A stretch of 64,000 nt of DNA from NCBI GenBank assembly GCA_966210515.1, contig CBIHLM010000003.1, positions 46,389-110,388 on the forward strand, in the 5' to 3' direction. This DNA comes from Paradesertivirga sp966210515. Lineage in GTDB: Bacteria; Bacteroidota; Bacteroidia; Sphingobacteriales; Sphingobacteriaceae. A program made the translations under genes and the position numbers. A model generated the notes under the pieces. That model saw only the letters and a program-made list of their open reading frames with translations. It did not search any database and was not told where the DNA came from. Positions within the stretch are counted from its first letter, which is position 1; every line of letters starts with the position of its first letter. Below, one piece after another: positions 17,253-24,835 of this stretch.

Positions 17253-18236
17253 CTAGAACCTTCCTCTGATATTCGGCCGTATTTCGTCAGCATATAACTC
17301 ATGCAGTTGCCTGTGAGTATCCGCTGAAAGCGAAGGCAAATCTGATGCTGCCATATTACTTTCGACCTGCCTTACTTTAGTAGCACCGGGAATAACAGTC
17401 GTAACTTCGGGATGATCCAAAATCCATCGGATAGCCCATTGTGCTGTTCGCAAATCCGGGAGTTTATCAGCAATACGATTGGCAAGAGTTACACCTTTCG
17501 AAAATTCGACGCCAGAAAAGGTTTCGCCCACATTAAACGATTCGCCGTTGGCGTTGTAATTTCTGTGATCATTTTTTGAAAAGGAGCTGCCTAAGTTATA
17601 CTTTCCGCTCAACAATCCGCTGGCAAGAGGAACACGTACAATTAACGCGACGTTTTTTTCCTTCGCTTTAGCGAAAAACTCTTCTGAATAATGCTGTCTG
17701 AATAAGTTAAAGATAATCTGAAGTGAAGCAATCCCTTCCTGCTCAAGGCAGATCAATGCTTCCTCAGCGGTTTCAACACTTACGCCCCAGTTTTGAATCA
17801 GTCCTTCGTATTGCAGTTTTCGCAGATGATTAAAAACATTTCCGGCACGCAATTCTTCTTCCGGAATACAATGTAACTGTTCAAGAAAAAGAGATTGCAG
17901 GCCCAGATTTCTAAGCGACGATTCTACATGAGCACGCATTCCGTCATAGCTGAAATTTTGCGGCCATCCATTACCCTCATCTCCCCTTCTACCTATTTTG
18001 CTTGCAACAATCAGTTCTTTATCAGTTGTTTTTAGAAATTTGCCAATATAGCGTTCGCTGATTCCCATGCCATAAACATCGGCAGTATCAATGAAATTGC
18101 CTCCCAATTCTACAAATCTGTTTAAAATCGCAAAAGCTTCATCTTCATTCATGTTTCCCCAATCGGCGCTACCTAATTGCCAGGTACCCAAACCAACTTC
18201 CGAAACAAGTACATTTTTAAATTCCCTATAGTTCAT
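17253..18236 (-). CDS. aldo/keto reductase
   Basis: A (beta/alpha)8 NADPH-dependent oxidoreductase of 327 residues, cytoplasmic. The N-terminus V-S-E-V-G-L-G-T-W-Q-L-G is typical of the family. The catalytic tetrad is visible as F-I-D-T-A-D-V-Y (Asp, Tyr), I-V-A-S-K-I-G (Lys) and L-E-Q-L-H-C-I-P (His). The cofactor region is I-P-G-A-T-K-V-R-Q-V-E-S-N near 290. The closest type is the bacterial sugar-aldehyde group often called L-glyceraldehyde-3-phosphate reductase or galactose dehydrogenase-like; the substrate cannot be assigned. It follows the cytochrome gene by 15 bases, so it is probably co-transcribed with that redox pair. Confidence 0.9.
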   Translation of the reverse strand: MNYREFKNVLVSEVGLGTWQLGSADWGNMNEDEAFAILNRFVELGGNFIDTADVYGMGISERYIGKFLKTTDKELIVASKIGRRGDEGNGWPQNFSYDGMRAHVESSLRNLGLQSLFLEQLHCIPEEELRAGNVFNHLRKLQYEGLIQNWGVSVETAEEALICLEQEGIASLQIIFNLFRQHYSEEFFAKAKEKNVALIVRVPLASGLLSGKYNLGSSFSKNDHRNYNANGESFNVGETFSGVEFSKGVTLANRIADKLPDLRTAQWAIRWILDHPEVTTVIPGATKVRQVESNMAASDLPSLSADTHRQLHELYADEIRPNIRGRF

Positions 18237-18251
18237 CAGCTTTGAATCCGT

Positions 18252-18701
18252 TTATTTTTTATTTCTGACAGCAGCGACTTCTGCAACAGTAACCGCGCTG
18301 GCTTTGTTGCCAAAATTATTACGAACATACGTCAAAACATCAGCTATTTGCTGATTTGTAAGGAAACTGTGAGAGGGCATTACGTTCGAATACGTTTCGC
18401 CATCTATTTCAACATCTTGCATCCCTTTAAGAATAACATCTATAAGCGTATTTTTAGGTCCGAGGACATACGATGTTTTTACAATGGGGGCATTCATACT
18501 TGGCACTCCGCCACCATCAGGCTGATGGCACGACACGCAGTATAAGTTATAAACTACCTTACCCCGCTCCATAGTAGCTGGAGAAATGGCTGCAGTGCCA
18601 GGCTTTTTTACAGGCTTTGAACTTGTTGCCGGCTTTTTAGTTTGAGCCGTGGCCGACAAACAAACTGAAATAACTAATAGAACTAATGATACTCTCTTCA
18701 C
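18252..18701 (-). CDS. periplasmic c-type cytochrome
   Basis: A monohaem cytochrome c of 149 residues. I chose the GTG at 18701 because it gives a proper signal peptide (V-K-R-V-S-L-V-L-L-V-I-S-V-C) and lies 10 bases after the stop of the upstream gene. The longer reading frame would overlap that gene by about 190 bases in another frame. A Lys/Pro/Thr-rich linker precedes the haem site C-V-S-C-H; the axial Met is probably in N-V-M-P-S-H. The C-terminal helix is I-A-D-V-L-T-Y-V-R-N. Its place behind the sorbosone-dehydrogenase-like gene suggests that it takes electrons from that enzyme. Confidence 0.88.
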   Translation of the reverse strand: MKRVSLVLLVISVCLSATAQTKKPATSSKPVKKPGTAAISPATMERGKVVYNLYCVSCHQPDGGGVPSMNAPIVKTSYVLGPKNTLIDVILKGMQDVEIDGETYSNVMPSHSFLTNQQIADVLTYVRNNFGNKASAVTVAEVAAVRNKK

Positions 18702-18711
18702 CTGGATATTA

Positions 18712-19962
18712 TTATTTATTGTAAGAAATTTTATAAATAGCGCCTTTCGCATCGTCTGTAACATACAGAGAGCCATCGGGTCCCATAGCAAGACCGCATG
18801 GCTTATGATCCGCACGGCCTGACGCTGTTTTTTCGGGTGAGCCAGAAAAGCCATCTGCAAACACTTCCCAATCACCGGATGGTTTGCCATCTTTAAACGG
18901 AACAAACGCTACAAGAAACCCTTTTTGAGGCTCGGGAGAACGATTCCAGGATCCGTGAAAGGCAACAAAAGCTCCGTTTTTGTATCTTTCAGGAAACATC
19001 GTTCCGGTATAAAACAAAAGTCCATTCGGAGCCATATGTGCCGGAAAAGCTACAACAGGGTCAATAAATTTACTATCTCCTTCCTTCTTTCCATCCCCAC
19101 CATACTCAGGTGCAATAATCTTTTTCTTTTGAAATGGATCGTAATAAATATATGGCCAGCCGGCATTATCACCTTTTTTAATCATATACATACACTCTGC
19201 AGGCAGTTCAGCAGATTGCTTAGTGTCATACAAATCGGGGAACATTGTTAACTGATCCCTGCCATGCTGCATAACAAATAAGGTGTTGTTTTGATTATTC
19301 CAGTCAAGTCCCACTACATTTCTTAAGCCAGTGGCATATCTTACTCCCTCGGCATAGCTTTGATTAAATTTGTCGGTCTTAAATTGCCATATACCGCCTG
19401 CGGTTTCGAGAAGCGGACAATCTGCCTGGCCGGGAGAGCCTTGCTGACGATCGTTCACCTGGCAAGAGTTCGAAGGAGCTCCGATATTTACATACATATT
19501 TCCTTCATTGTCAAGGACAAGTGATTTGGTTTCGTGCTGTCTTTTATTTACCAAACCTCTGACAAGTGTATCAGGTCTATCCGGGTTGATTACATTCTCG
19601 TCAGCATCAAGCTTATATCTAAACACCTCTTCGTCCGATGAAGCATAAAGGTATCCATCTTTTAAGTAGATACCGGTTCCGACGTAATTACCAAAGCTAG
19701 TTTTAGTTTCGTATTTACCATCCCCATCTTTATCCTGAAGCATTAAAATACCTTTATCTTCTACTTTCCTGAAAAGCTTAACGTAAATATCACCTTTCCT
19801 AGTAATCGTTATATGCCTGGGCCTTCCAGTTCCTTCCGCAACAATTCCTGCTTTGAAGCCTGCGGGCAGAGTTAACCCTGCAGTTTGAGCATCTGACTGA
19901 AATGCGAAAGCACACAGGCCCAAGCCCGTTAGTATGCCATAGATTTTTGTTCTGTATTTCAA
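18712..19962 (-). CDS. secreted glucose/sorbosone-dehydrogenase-like beta-propeller protein
   Basis: A soluble quinoprotein-type six-bladed propeller of 416 residues. It has a signal peptide (K-Y-R-T-K-I-Y-G-I-L-T-G-L-G-L-C) and repeated blades with D-K-D-G-D-G-K-Y-E-T (calcium-type loop), A-T-G-L-R-N-V-V-G-L-D-W-N, G-D-N-A-G-W-P-Y, A-F-H-G-S-W-N-R-S and L-Y-V-T-D-D-A-K-G-A-I-Y. This pattern matches the L-sorbosone dehydrogenase / GSDH group, in which PQQ is the usual cofactor; PQQ use here is an inference. The only workable start is a TTG at 19962; no in-frame ATG occurs nearby and the signal peptide needs the charged N-terminus. The cytochrome gene follows at once. Confidence 0.85.
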   Translation of the reverse strand: MKYRTKIYGILTGLGLCAFAFQSDAQTAGLTLPAGFKAGIVAEGTGRPRHITITRKGDIYVKLFRKVEDKGILMLQDKDGDGKYETKTSFGNYVGTGIYLKDGYLYASSDEEVFRYKLDADENVINPDRPDTLVRGLVNKRQHETKSLVLDNEGNMYVNIGAPSNSCQVNDRQQGSPGQADCPLLETAGGIWQFKTDKFNQSYAEGVRYATGLRNVVGLDWNNQNNTLFVMQHGRDQLTMFPDLYDTKQSAELPAECMYMIKKGDNAGWPYIYYDPFQKKKIIAPEYGGDGKKEGDSKFIDPVVAFPAHMAPNGLLFYTGTMFPERYKNGAFVAFHGSWNRSPEPQKGFLVAFVPFKDGKPSGDWEVFADGFSGSPEKTASGRADHKPCGLAMGPDGSLYVTDDAKGAIYKISYNK

Positions 19963-20519
19963 GTTATGTTAGTTAAATCAATTATTATTCGTTTTAAATT
20001 CGTATTTATATAGCGGCCGATTCCTTCATTTTCGTTAAAACTAAAGTATCTGGTTAGTGATAACGCTCTTTAGTTTTGCTAAGTATCCACCCCAGAAGTT
20101 GACACCTATTGAATTTAATTCAACTTAGTTGAATGGCAAATGTATGAGTTCAAAACCTTTATTCCAAAAACCAAGAATAATAAAACTGTGGGGGAAAAGA
20201 AAGATATAAAGTTGTTACAATAGAGGAGCCGCCTTTACTTTGAGCATTTGGATAAAGCCTCAGTCATACGAATCCCCAGCTGTGAAGCTTTGGAGGTGCC
20301 AAAATGAATATAATCTTTGGGATGGGGAGAATGCGGACGTGTTTACTTTGATATCCTCGGAGGAGGATTTTTATGAGATAGCATTGCTTGGTCGCATTAG
20401 ATGTCCTCATAAAAGATAAACGTCAATACTGGTTTCTGCGAACCGAATGTACTGGCCGCCACCAAACCAATAATATTGATGGCAGACAGTACAAATTTTT
20501 CATCAATTTATATTTAAAG
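19963..20519. other. 557-bp gene-poor region with degraded reading frames
   Basis: No intact gene is visible between the zinc alcohol dehydrogenase (3' end) and the TTG start of the propeller gene. The region between 20140 and 20400 contains broken plus-strand reading frames that look coding-like for 30 to 60 codons (for example one ending in L-L-G-R-I-R-C-P-H-K-R), but they are interrupted by stops and I recognise no family. An insertion-sequence-end-like motif is at 20083-20106. The stretch is probably a decayed mobile element or gene remnant; the part nearest 19963 should hold the promoter of the propeller operon. Confidence 0.5.
20083..20106 (+). mobile_element. possible solitary IS3-family-like terminal repeat
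   Basis: The motif gtatccaccccagaagttga followed by cacc resembles the conserved end of IS3-group elements (type tgtactgaccccaaaagttg). No intact transposase and no opposite end were found within the 557-bp region, so it would be a remnant. The match is by eye only. Confidence 0.3.
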
Positions 20520-21536
20520 CTAATCAACTTCTATCATTGCCTTTATCACTCCGTTTGCAGGATCCAGCCAGCCTTTAAACTCATCTTTTACCTGATCGAA
20601 GGTAACGCGGTGAGTTATATATGTCGCAGGATTTACCAGTCCGTTTTTCATACAGGCAATTACATGTTCAAAATCATCGCGAGTCGCATTTCTGCTGCTC
20701 ATTAAAGTAGCTTCCCGCTTGTGGAACTCGGGGTGACTAATACTTAACTCTCCTTTCTGCAAGCCAACCAAAACATAACGTGCGCCATGCGCCAAATATT
20801 GAAAACCGTTATTGATCGCTTTAAGGCTTCCGGTAGCATCGATTACTACCGTCGGAAAATCACCATTGGTAATCTCTTTTAACTTTGCAATTACATCATC
20901 AGACGTTGGATTTATGGTATGATGTACGTTCAGTTTTTCCTTACAGAATGTCAGCCGTTGGTCGTTAATATCCATCGCGATCACTTTTCCACCCGCGATT
21001 CTGGCGAACTCCATAATACCAAGTCCGATGGGACCAGCTCCGATAACCAAAACAAATTCGTCTTTTTTAACGTCGGCTCTCCGCACACCATGAGCTCCAA
21101 TAGCTAAGGGCTCCACAAGGGCTAATTCATCATAACTCAAACCTTCGCCATGAATTAATGAGTAGGATGGAACCGAAAGATATTCGGCCATTCCTCCATG
21201 CATATGAACGCCGCACACCTTGATATTGGCACAGCAATTAGACTTGCCAGACCGACAGGCGATACATTCGCCACAATAGAAATATGGAATAAAAGTTACA
21301 GCCTCGCCGGCTTCAAAGCCCTCTGCATTATCTCCGTCGACAAATTCACAGGCAAGCTCGTGTCCTAAAATTCTTGGATATTCAAAAAAGGGCTGAGTTC
21401 CTTCAAAAGCATGCAGATCTGTTCCGCAGATACCGATCCGTCTTATTTTCAATATGGAGTGACCTTTTGCTGCCGCAGGATATTCGCCTTGCTGATATTC
21501 AAAAGACCCGGGTGTTGTACAAACTAAAGTTTTCAT
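20520..21536 (-). CDS. zinc-dependent alcohol dehydrogenase (MDR family), last gene of the L-fucose operon
   Basis: A medium-chain dehydrogenase of 338 residues. It shows catalytic zinc ligands in I-C-G-T-D-L-H (Cys), L-G-H-E-L (His-Glu), the structural-zinc Cys cluster C-G-E-C-I-A-C-R-S-G-K-S-N-C-C and a Rossmann motif V-L-V-I-G-A-G-P-I-G-L-G near 167. Polyol and sugar dehydrogenases of the sorbitol/threonine type are the closest in style. It lies 9 bases after the SDR gene, and its position in the cluster suggests an oxidation in L-fucose or L-fuconate breakdown, such as sugar to lactone or a later alcohol/aldehyde step. The exact step cannot be read. It precedes the gene-poor stretch. Confidence 0.88.
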   Translation of the reverse strand: MKTLVCTTPGSFEYQQGEYPAAAKGHSILKIRRIGICGTDLHAFEGTQPFFEYPRILGHELACEFVDGDNAEGFEAGEAVTFIPYFYCGECIACRSGKSNCCANIKVCGVHMHGGMAEYLSVPSYSLIHGEGLSYDELALVEPLAIGAHGVRRADVKKDEFVLVIGAGPIGLGIMEFARIAGGKVIAMDINDQRLTFCKEKLNVHHTINPTSDDVIAKLKEITNGDFPTVVIDATGSLKAINNGFQYLAHGARYVLVGLQKGELSISHPEFHKREATLMSSRNATRDDFEHVIACMKNGLVNPATYITHRVTFDQVKDEFKGWLDPANGVIKAMIEVD

Positions 21537-21545
21537 AAATAAATT

Positions 21546-22334
21546 CTAAGCATTCGCTAAAGCGCGATCCAAGTGCACATATCCTCCGTCAACATGAATC
21601 AACTGACCAGTAGTATGGCTCGAACATGGCGATAACAAAAATGCTGTTGCGTTGCCCAGTTCTTCAGGTGTAGTCATCCTGTTTTCAAAAGGTATTTTAT
21701 CTGTTATTTCTTTTAATTTCTCTTCCGGATTTGATAATGTTTTAATCCATTTCTCGTACGCAGGCGTCCAGGACTCGGCCACGATTATAGCGTTTACACG
21801 TATGCTGTATTTTAACAATTCGACAGCCCACTCGCGTGTTAAGGCATTACGACCGCCATTTGCAGCGGCATATGCAGAAGTACCTCCCTGCCCTGTTTCG
21901 GCGGTTTTAGAACTTATATTTACAATAGCCCCCTTCGATTTTTTCAACTCTGGTAAAGCATAATGGGCCAATAAATAATAGTGTACAACATTGCGGTGAA
22001 GAGACTCCATGAATTTCTCATAGGTGCCATTTTCTAAACCTACGCCATCATTCACCCCTGCATTATTTACCAAGCCTTCAATTCTCCCAAACTTTGCAAT
22101 CACTTCGTTTATAACCCGGGCACATTCTTCAGGCTTAGTAAGTTCAGCAGATACCTGAAACCCTTGTCCGCCTGCAGCTTCGATTTCGGCAAGTGTGCTT
22201 AGATTATCCTCCTCATTTCTTCCAACAATCACGGGGATAGCGCCTTCATGAGCCAGAGTTTTTACAATACCGGCACCGATGCCTTTGGCACCACCGCTTA
22301 CAATAATTACTTTATTCTTTAGTTGTAAATCCAT
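21546..22334 (-). CDS. SDR oxidoreductase, probable L-fucose dehydrogenase, with altered active-site Lys
   Basis: A classical SDR of 262 residues: cofactor motif S-G-G-A-K-G-I-G-A-G near 14, N-N-A-G-V near 90, catalytic Ser in N-I-S-S-K near 141. The catalytic Tyr motif reads Y-A-A-A-N instead of Y-x-x-x-K at about 155-159, a single codon change (AAT). The surroundings (S-S-K-T-A-E-T-G-Q-G-G-T-S) resemble known SDR-type L-fucose dehydrogenases that make L-fucono-lactone. With the missing Lys, activity is uncertain; the neighbouring zinc dehydrogenase might carry out this step. The C-terminus T-G-Q-L-I-H-V-D-G-G-Y is normal. It sits in the middle of the six-gene operon. Confidence 0.85.
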   Translation of the reverse strand: MDLQLKNKVIIVSGGAKGIGAGIVKTLAHEGAIPVIVGRNEEDNLSTLAEIEAAGGQGFQVSAELTKPEECARVINEVIAKFGRIEGLVNNAGVNDGVGLENGTYEKFMESLHRNVVHYYLLAHYALPELKKSKGAIVNISSKTAETGQGGTSAYAAANGGRNALTREWAVELLKYSIRVNAIIVAESWTPAYEKWIKTLSNPEEKLKEITDKIPFENRMTTPEELGNATAFLLSPCSSHTTGQLIHVDGGYVHLDRALANA

Positions 22335-22370
22335 TGATTAAAAAATTATCCGCCACCAACGGGACAGATG

Positions 22371-23207
22371 TTAATTAGTTAAATTGTAAAAATCTATAGC
22401 ATTTGTTCCCCAGAAAAGCTCCTGCTCATGCGTGGACAATCTGGAGGTATAATTTTGAACCAAGCCAATCATTTTTTGATAACCTCCGGCAACTTCGCAA
22501 ACCGGCCAGTCAGACCCGAACATTACCCGATGGGCGCTAAATGCCTCAAAAACCACATCCAGATATGGGTTAAAATCCTCTGGTTGCCAGTTTTGCCAAT
22601 CAGCTTCAGTAACCATGCCGGATACCTTGCAGCTAACATTCGAATATCGTGCAACAGCTCTGATATCTTTAGCCCACTCGTTGAGGTCTTTCCCTTTTAT
22701 GTTCGGCTTAGCTATATGATCAATAACAAACCGCTGGTGCGGGAAAATCTTAACAAACTCTTCCGTGTATTTTAACTGGTCAGGATAAATAAGAATGTCG
22801 TAGGTGAATTCATAATCTTCCAACAAGGAAATACCTCTCTTAAATTCGTTCCGCAACATTAATGACCGTTCTTCTTCGCCTTGCAACACATGGCGAAAGC
22901 CTTTCATCTTATCAAAACCTTTATAAAAATCCAAGCTGTCTTTTATATTGTCAGCTCTGAGGTCGACCCAGCCAACAACTCCTTTAATAAACGGATTAGC
23001 CGCCGCAAGTTCAAGAAGGAAAGCATTTTGCGCTTCAGATTGATCCGCCTGAACAGCCACACATCCGTCTATTTTATTTTCTTTCAGGATTGGCGCCAGA
23101 TCTTCGGGCAAGAAATCACGCTTAATAATTTTCATATCCTCGTTTATCCACGAATCTCTTACGGGATCAAAACGCCAGAAATGTTGATGTGAATCAATTT
23201 TTTTCAT
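22371..23207 (-). CDS. amidohydrolase-2 family lactonase, probable L-fuconolactonase
   Basis: A TIM-barrel amidohydrolase (COG3618 type) of 278 residues. From the ATG at 23207 it begins M-K-K-I-D-S-H-Q-H-F-W, the family's metal-binding H-x-H strand. Later blocks are F-V-I-D-H-I-A-K-P near 170 and the catalytic Asp strand M-F-G-S-D-W-P-V-C near 240. This subfamily includes lactonases such as L-fuconolactonase and L-rhamnonolactonase. Its genes fit the L-fucose oxidation route, where L-fucono-1,4/1,5-lactone is opened to L-fuconate. The start overlaps the end of the FAH-family gene by 14 bases, which suggests translational coupling. A TTG three codons upstream is also possible. Confidence 0.88.
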   Translation of the reverse strand: MKKIDSHQHFWRFDPVRDSWINEDMKIIKRDFLPEDLAPILKENKIDGCVAVQADQSEAQNAFLLELAAANPFIKGVVGWVDLRADNIKDSLDFYKGFDKMKGFRHVLQGEEERSLMLRNEFKRGISLLEDYEFTYDILIYPDQLKYTEEFVKIFPHQRFVIDHIAKPNIKGKDLNEWAKDIRAVARYSNVSCKVSGMVTEADWQNWQPEDFNPYLDVVFEAFSAHRVMFGSDWPVCEVAGGYQKMIGLVQNYTSRLSTHEQELFWGTNAIDFYNLTN

Positions 23208-24051
23208 AAGCAACAACCTTTTGAGTTGAAGTTCCTAAGCCGTCAATGCCGAGTTCAACAATATCTCCTGCTTTCAAATATACAGGTGGGTCAAAGCCTA
23301 AGCCCACGCCTGCCGGAGTTCCTGTTGAAATTACGTCGCCAGGAAGCAATGTCATAAACTGGCTGAGGTAAGAAATAAGAAAAGGGATTTTGAAAATAAA
23401 TGTTTTAGTATTTCCATCCTGCATATTCTTGCCATTTACATTCAGCCAAAGGCGAAGATTATCGGGATCGCTGATCTCGTCTTTTGTCGCTAAAAATGGA
23501 CCAATTGGAGCGAATGTATCGCAACCTTTACCTTTATCCCAGGTTCCGTTGCGCTCAAGCTGAAATGCACGCTCAGAAACGTCGTTATGTAAACAATATC
23601 CCGCTACATAATCCATCGCTTCAGACTCTTCTACATAACTGGCCTTTTTACCGATTACAACGGCGAGTTCAACCTCCCAATCAGTTTTGACAGAATTTTT
23701 AGGGATAACAATGTTATCGAAAGGACCAACTAATGCAGTGGTAGCTTTCATAAATACCACTGGCTCTGTCGGTATAGCTGCTCCGGTTTCCTTAGCATGA
23801 TCTGCGTAATTTAAACCGATACAAACAATTTTTGAAGGACGAGCAATCGGAGATCCAATACGACTACCTTCAGGTATTCTTTTAAGGTTACCCTTATTTA
23901 CTTCAAGAAAACTCTCAAGTCTTGAAAGGCCATCGCTTTCAAAAAAAGTTTCGTTAAAATCTTCACCCAGGGCAGACACATCATAATACACGTCATCAAT
24001 CAATAGTCCTGGCTTTTCTTTATTAAGTTCTCCGAATCTTATAAGTTTCAT
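23194..24051 (-). CDS. fumarylacetoacetate-hydrolase-family protein, probable 2,4-diketo-3-deoxy-L-fuconate hydrolase
   Basis: A FAH-fold enzyme of 285 residues, cytoplasmic. It has the metal and catalytic signature I-G-L-N-Y-A-D-H-A near 80, P-V-V-F-M-K near 100, E-V-E-L-A-V-V-I-G near 127, N-D-V-S-E-R near 156 and G-D-V-I-S-T-G-T-P-A-G-V-G near 241, all typical. Family members cleave a C-C bond in 2,4-dioxo acids. In the non-phosphorylating L-fucose route, known from Xanthomonas, the product of KDF oxidation (2,4-diketo-3-deoxy-L-fuconate) is split to pyruvate and L-lactate. The operon context favours this role; the sequence alone does not fix the substrate. Four genes of the cluster are spaced by 15 bases or less. 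Confidence 0.88.
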   Translation of the reverse strand: MKLIRFGELNKEKPGLLIDDVYYDVSALGEDFNETFFESDGLSRLESFLEVNKGNLKRIPEGSRIGSPIARPSKIVCIGLNYADHAKETGAAIPTEPVVFMKATTALVGPFDNIVIPKNSVKTDWEVELAVVIGKKASYVEESEAMDYVAGYCLHNDVSERAFQLERNGTWDKGKGCDTFAPIGPFLATKDEISDPDNLRLWLNVNGKNMQDGNTKTFIFKIPFLISYLSQFMTLLPGDVISTGTPAGVGLGFDPPVYLKAGDIVELGIDGLGTSTQKVVAYEKN

Positions 24052-24066
24052 ATCGTCTATATCGTC

Positions 24067-24831
24067 TTAATTATTAAGTTTTATAAATCCTCCGTCAATT
24101 GCATAATCACTGCCTGTTATAAAACCTGCTTCATCTGAACACAGAAAAAGGGCTAATGCAGCAACTTCCTCAGGTTTACCCATACGGCCAATTGGCTGGC
24201 TTTTGGATAGTTTCTCAAATATTTCTTCTTCCTTACCGGGATAGTTTTTTGCGATAAAGCCATCCACAAAGGGAGTATGAACTCTTGCCGGTGAAATCGA
24301 GTTACTCCTGATTTTATTATCTAAATAATCGCGGGCAATCGACATACTCATAGCGTGGATCGCGCCCTTACTCATAGAATAAGCAAAACGATCGGCTATG
24401 CCAACAGATGAGGCAATGGATGCCATATTTACGATAGCACCTCCACCCTGTGCTTTCATTAAAGGAACCGCTGCATACAGGCAATTATAAGCTCCCTTAA
24501 CATTCACGTTATATACTTTATCGAAGTCCTCTTCCGAGGTACCCTCAACTTTTCCCACATGGGCAATTCCGGCATTATTCACAAGGATATCAATTTTACC
24601 GATCTTGTTAAATACGGATATAATTTGATCTTGTTTACTTACATCGGCGCTATAAGAATGCGCGATCCCGCCAAATTGTTTAATAGTTGTAACGGCTTGC
24701 TCTGCGTTGTCGGAATTTAATTCGATGATATGAACAACAGCGCCCTGTTGGGCGAAAAGTAAAGAAATTGCTTTCCCAATCCCGCTTCCGCCGCCGGTAA
24801 TGACGGCATGTTTATTTTGTAAACTGAACAT
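24067..24831 (-). CDS. SDR oxidoreductase, probable 2-keto-3-deoxy-L-fuconate dehydrogenase
   Basis: A classical SDR of 254 residues: T-G-G-G-S-G-I-G-K near 12, N-N-A-G-I-A near 86, N-M-A-S-I-A-S near 137, catalytic Y-S-M-S-K near 152 and the C-terminal T-G-S-D-Y-A-I-D-G-G-F. All four catalytic residues (Asn-Ser-Tyr-Lys) are in place, unlike its paralogue at 21546. In the L-fucose cluster its likely job is oxidation of 2-keto-3-deoxy-L-fuconate at C4 to the diketo acid cleaved by the neighbouring FAH hydrolase. The gene follows fucP by 4 bases and precedes the FAH gene by 15, a tight operon. The exact substrate is inferred from context. Confidence 0.87.
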   Translation of the reverse strand: MFSLQNKHAVITGGGSGIGKAISLLFAQQGAVVHIIELNSDNAEQAVTTIKQFGGIAHSYSADVSKQDQIISVFNKIGKIDILVNNAGIAHVGKVEGTSEEDFDKVYNVNVKGAYNCLYAAVPLMKAQGGGAIVNMASIASSVGIADRFAYSMSKGAIHAMSMSIARDYLDNKIRSNSISPARVHTPFVDGFIAKNYPGKEEEIFEKLSKSQPIGRMGKPEEVAALALFLCSDEAGFITGSDYAIDGGFIKLNN

Positions 24832-24835
24832 CTTA

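Noticed and set aside
18702..18905. A longer cytochrome reading frame starting at 18905.
   Set aside because: It would overlap the propeller gene by about 190 bases in another frame and lack a proper signal peptide.
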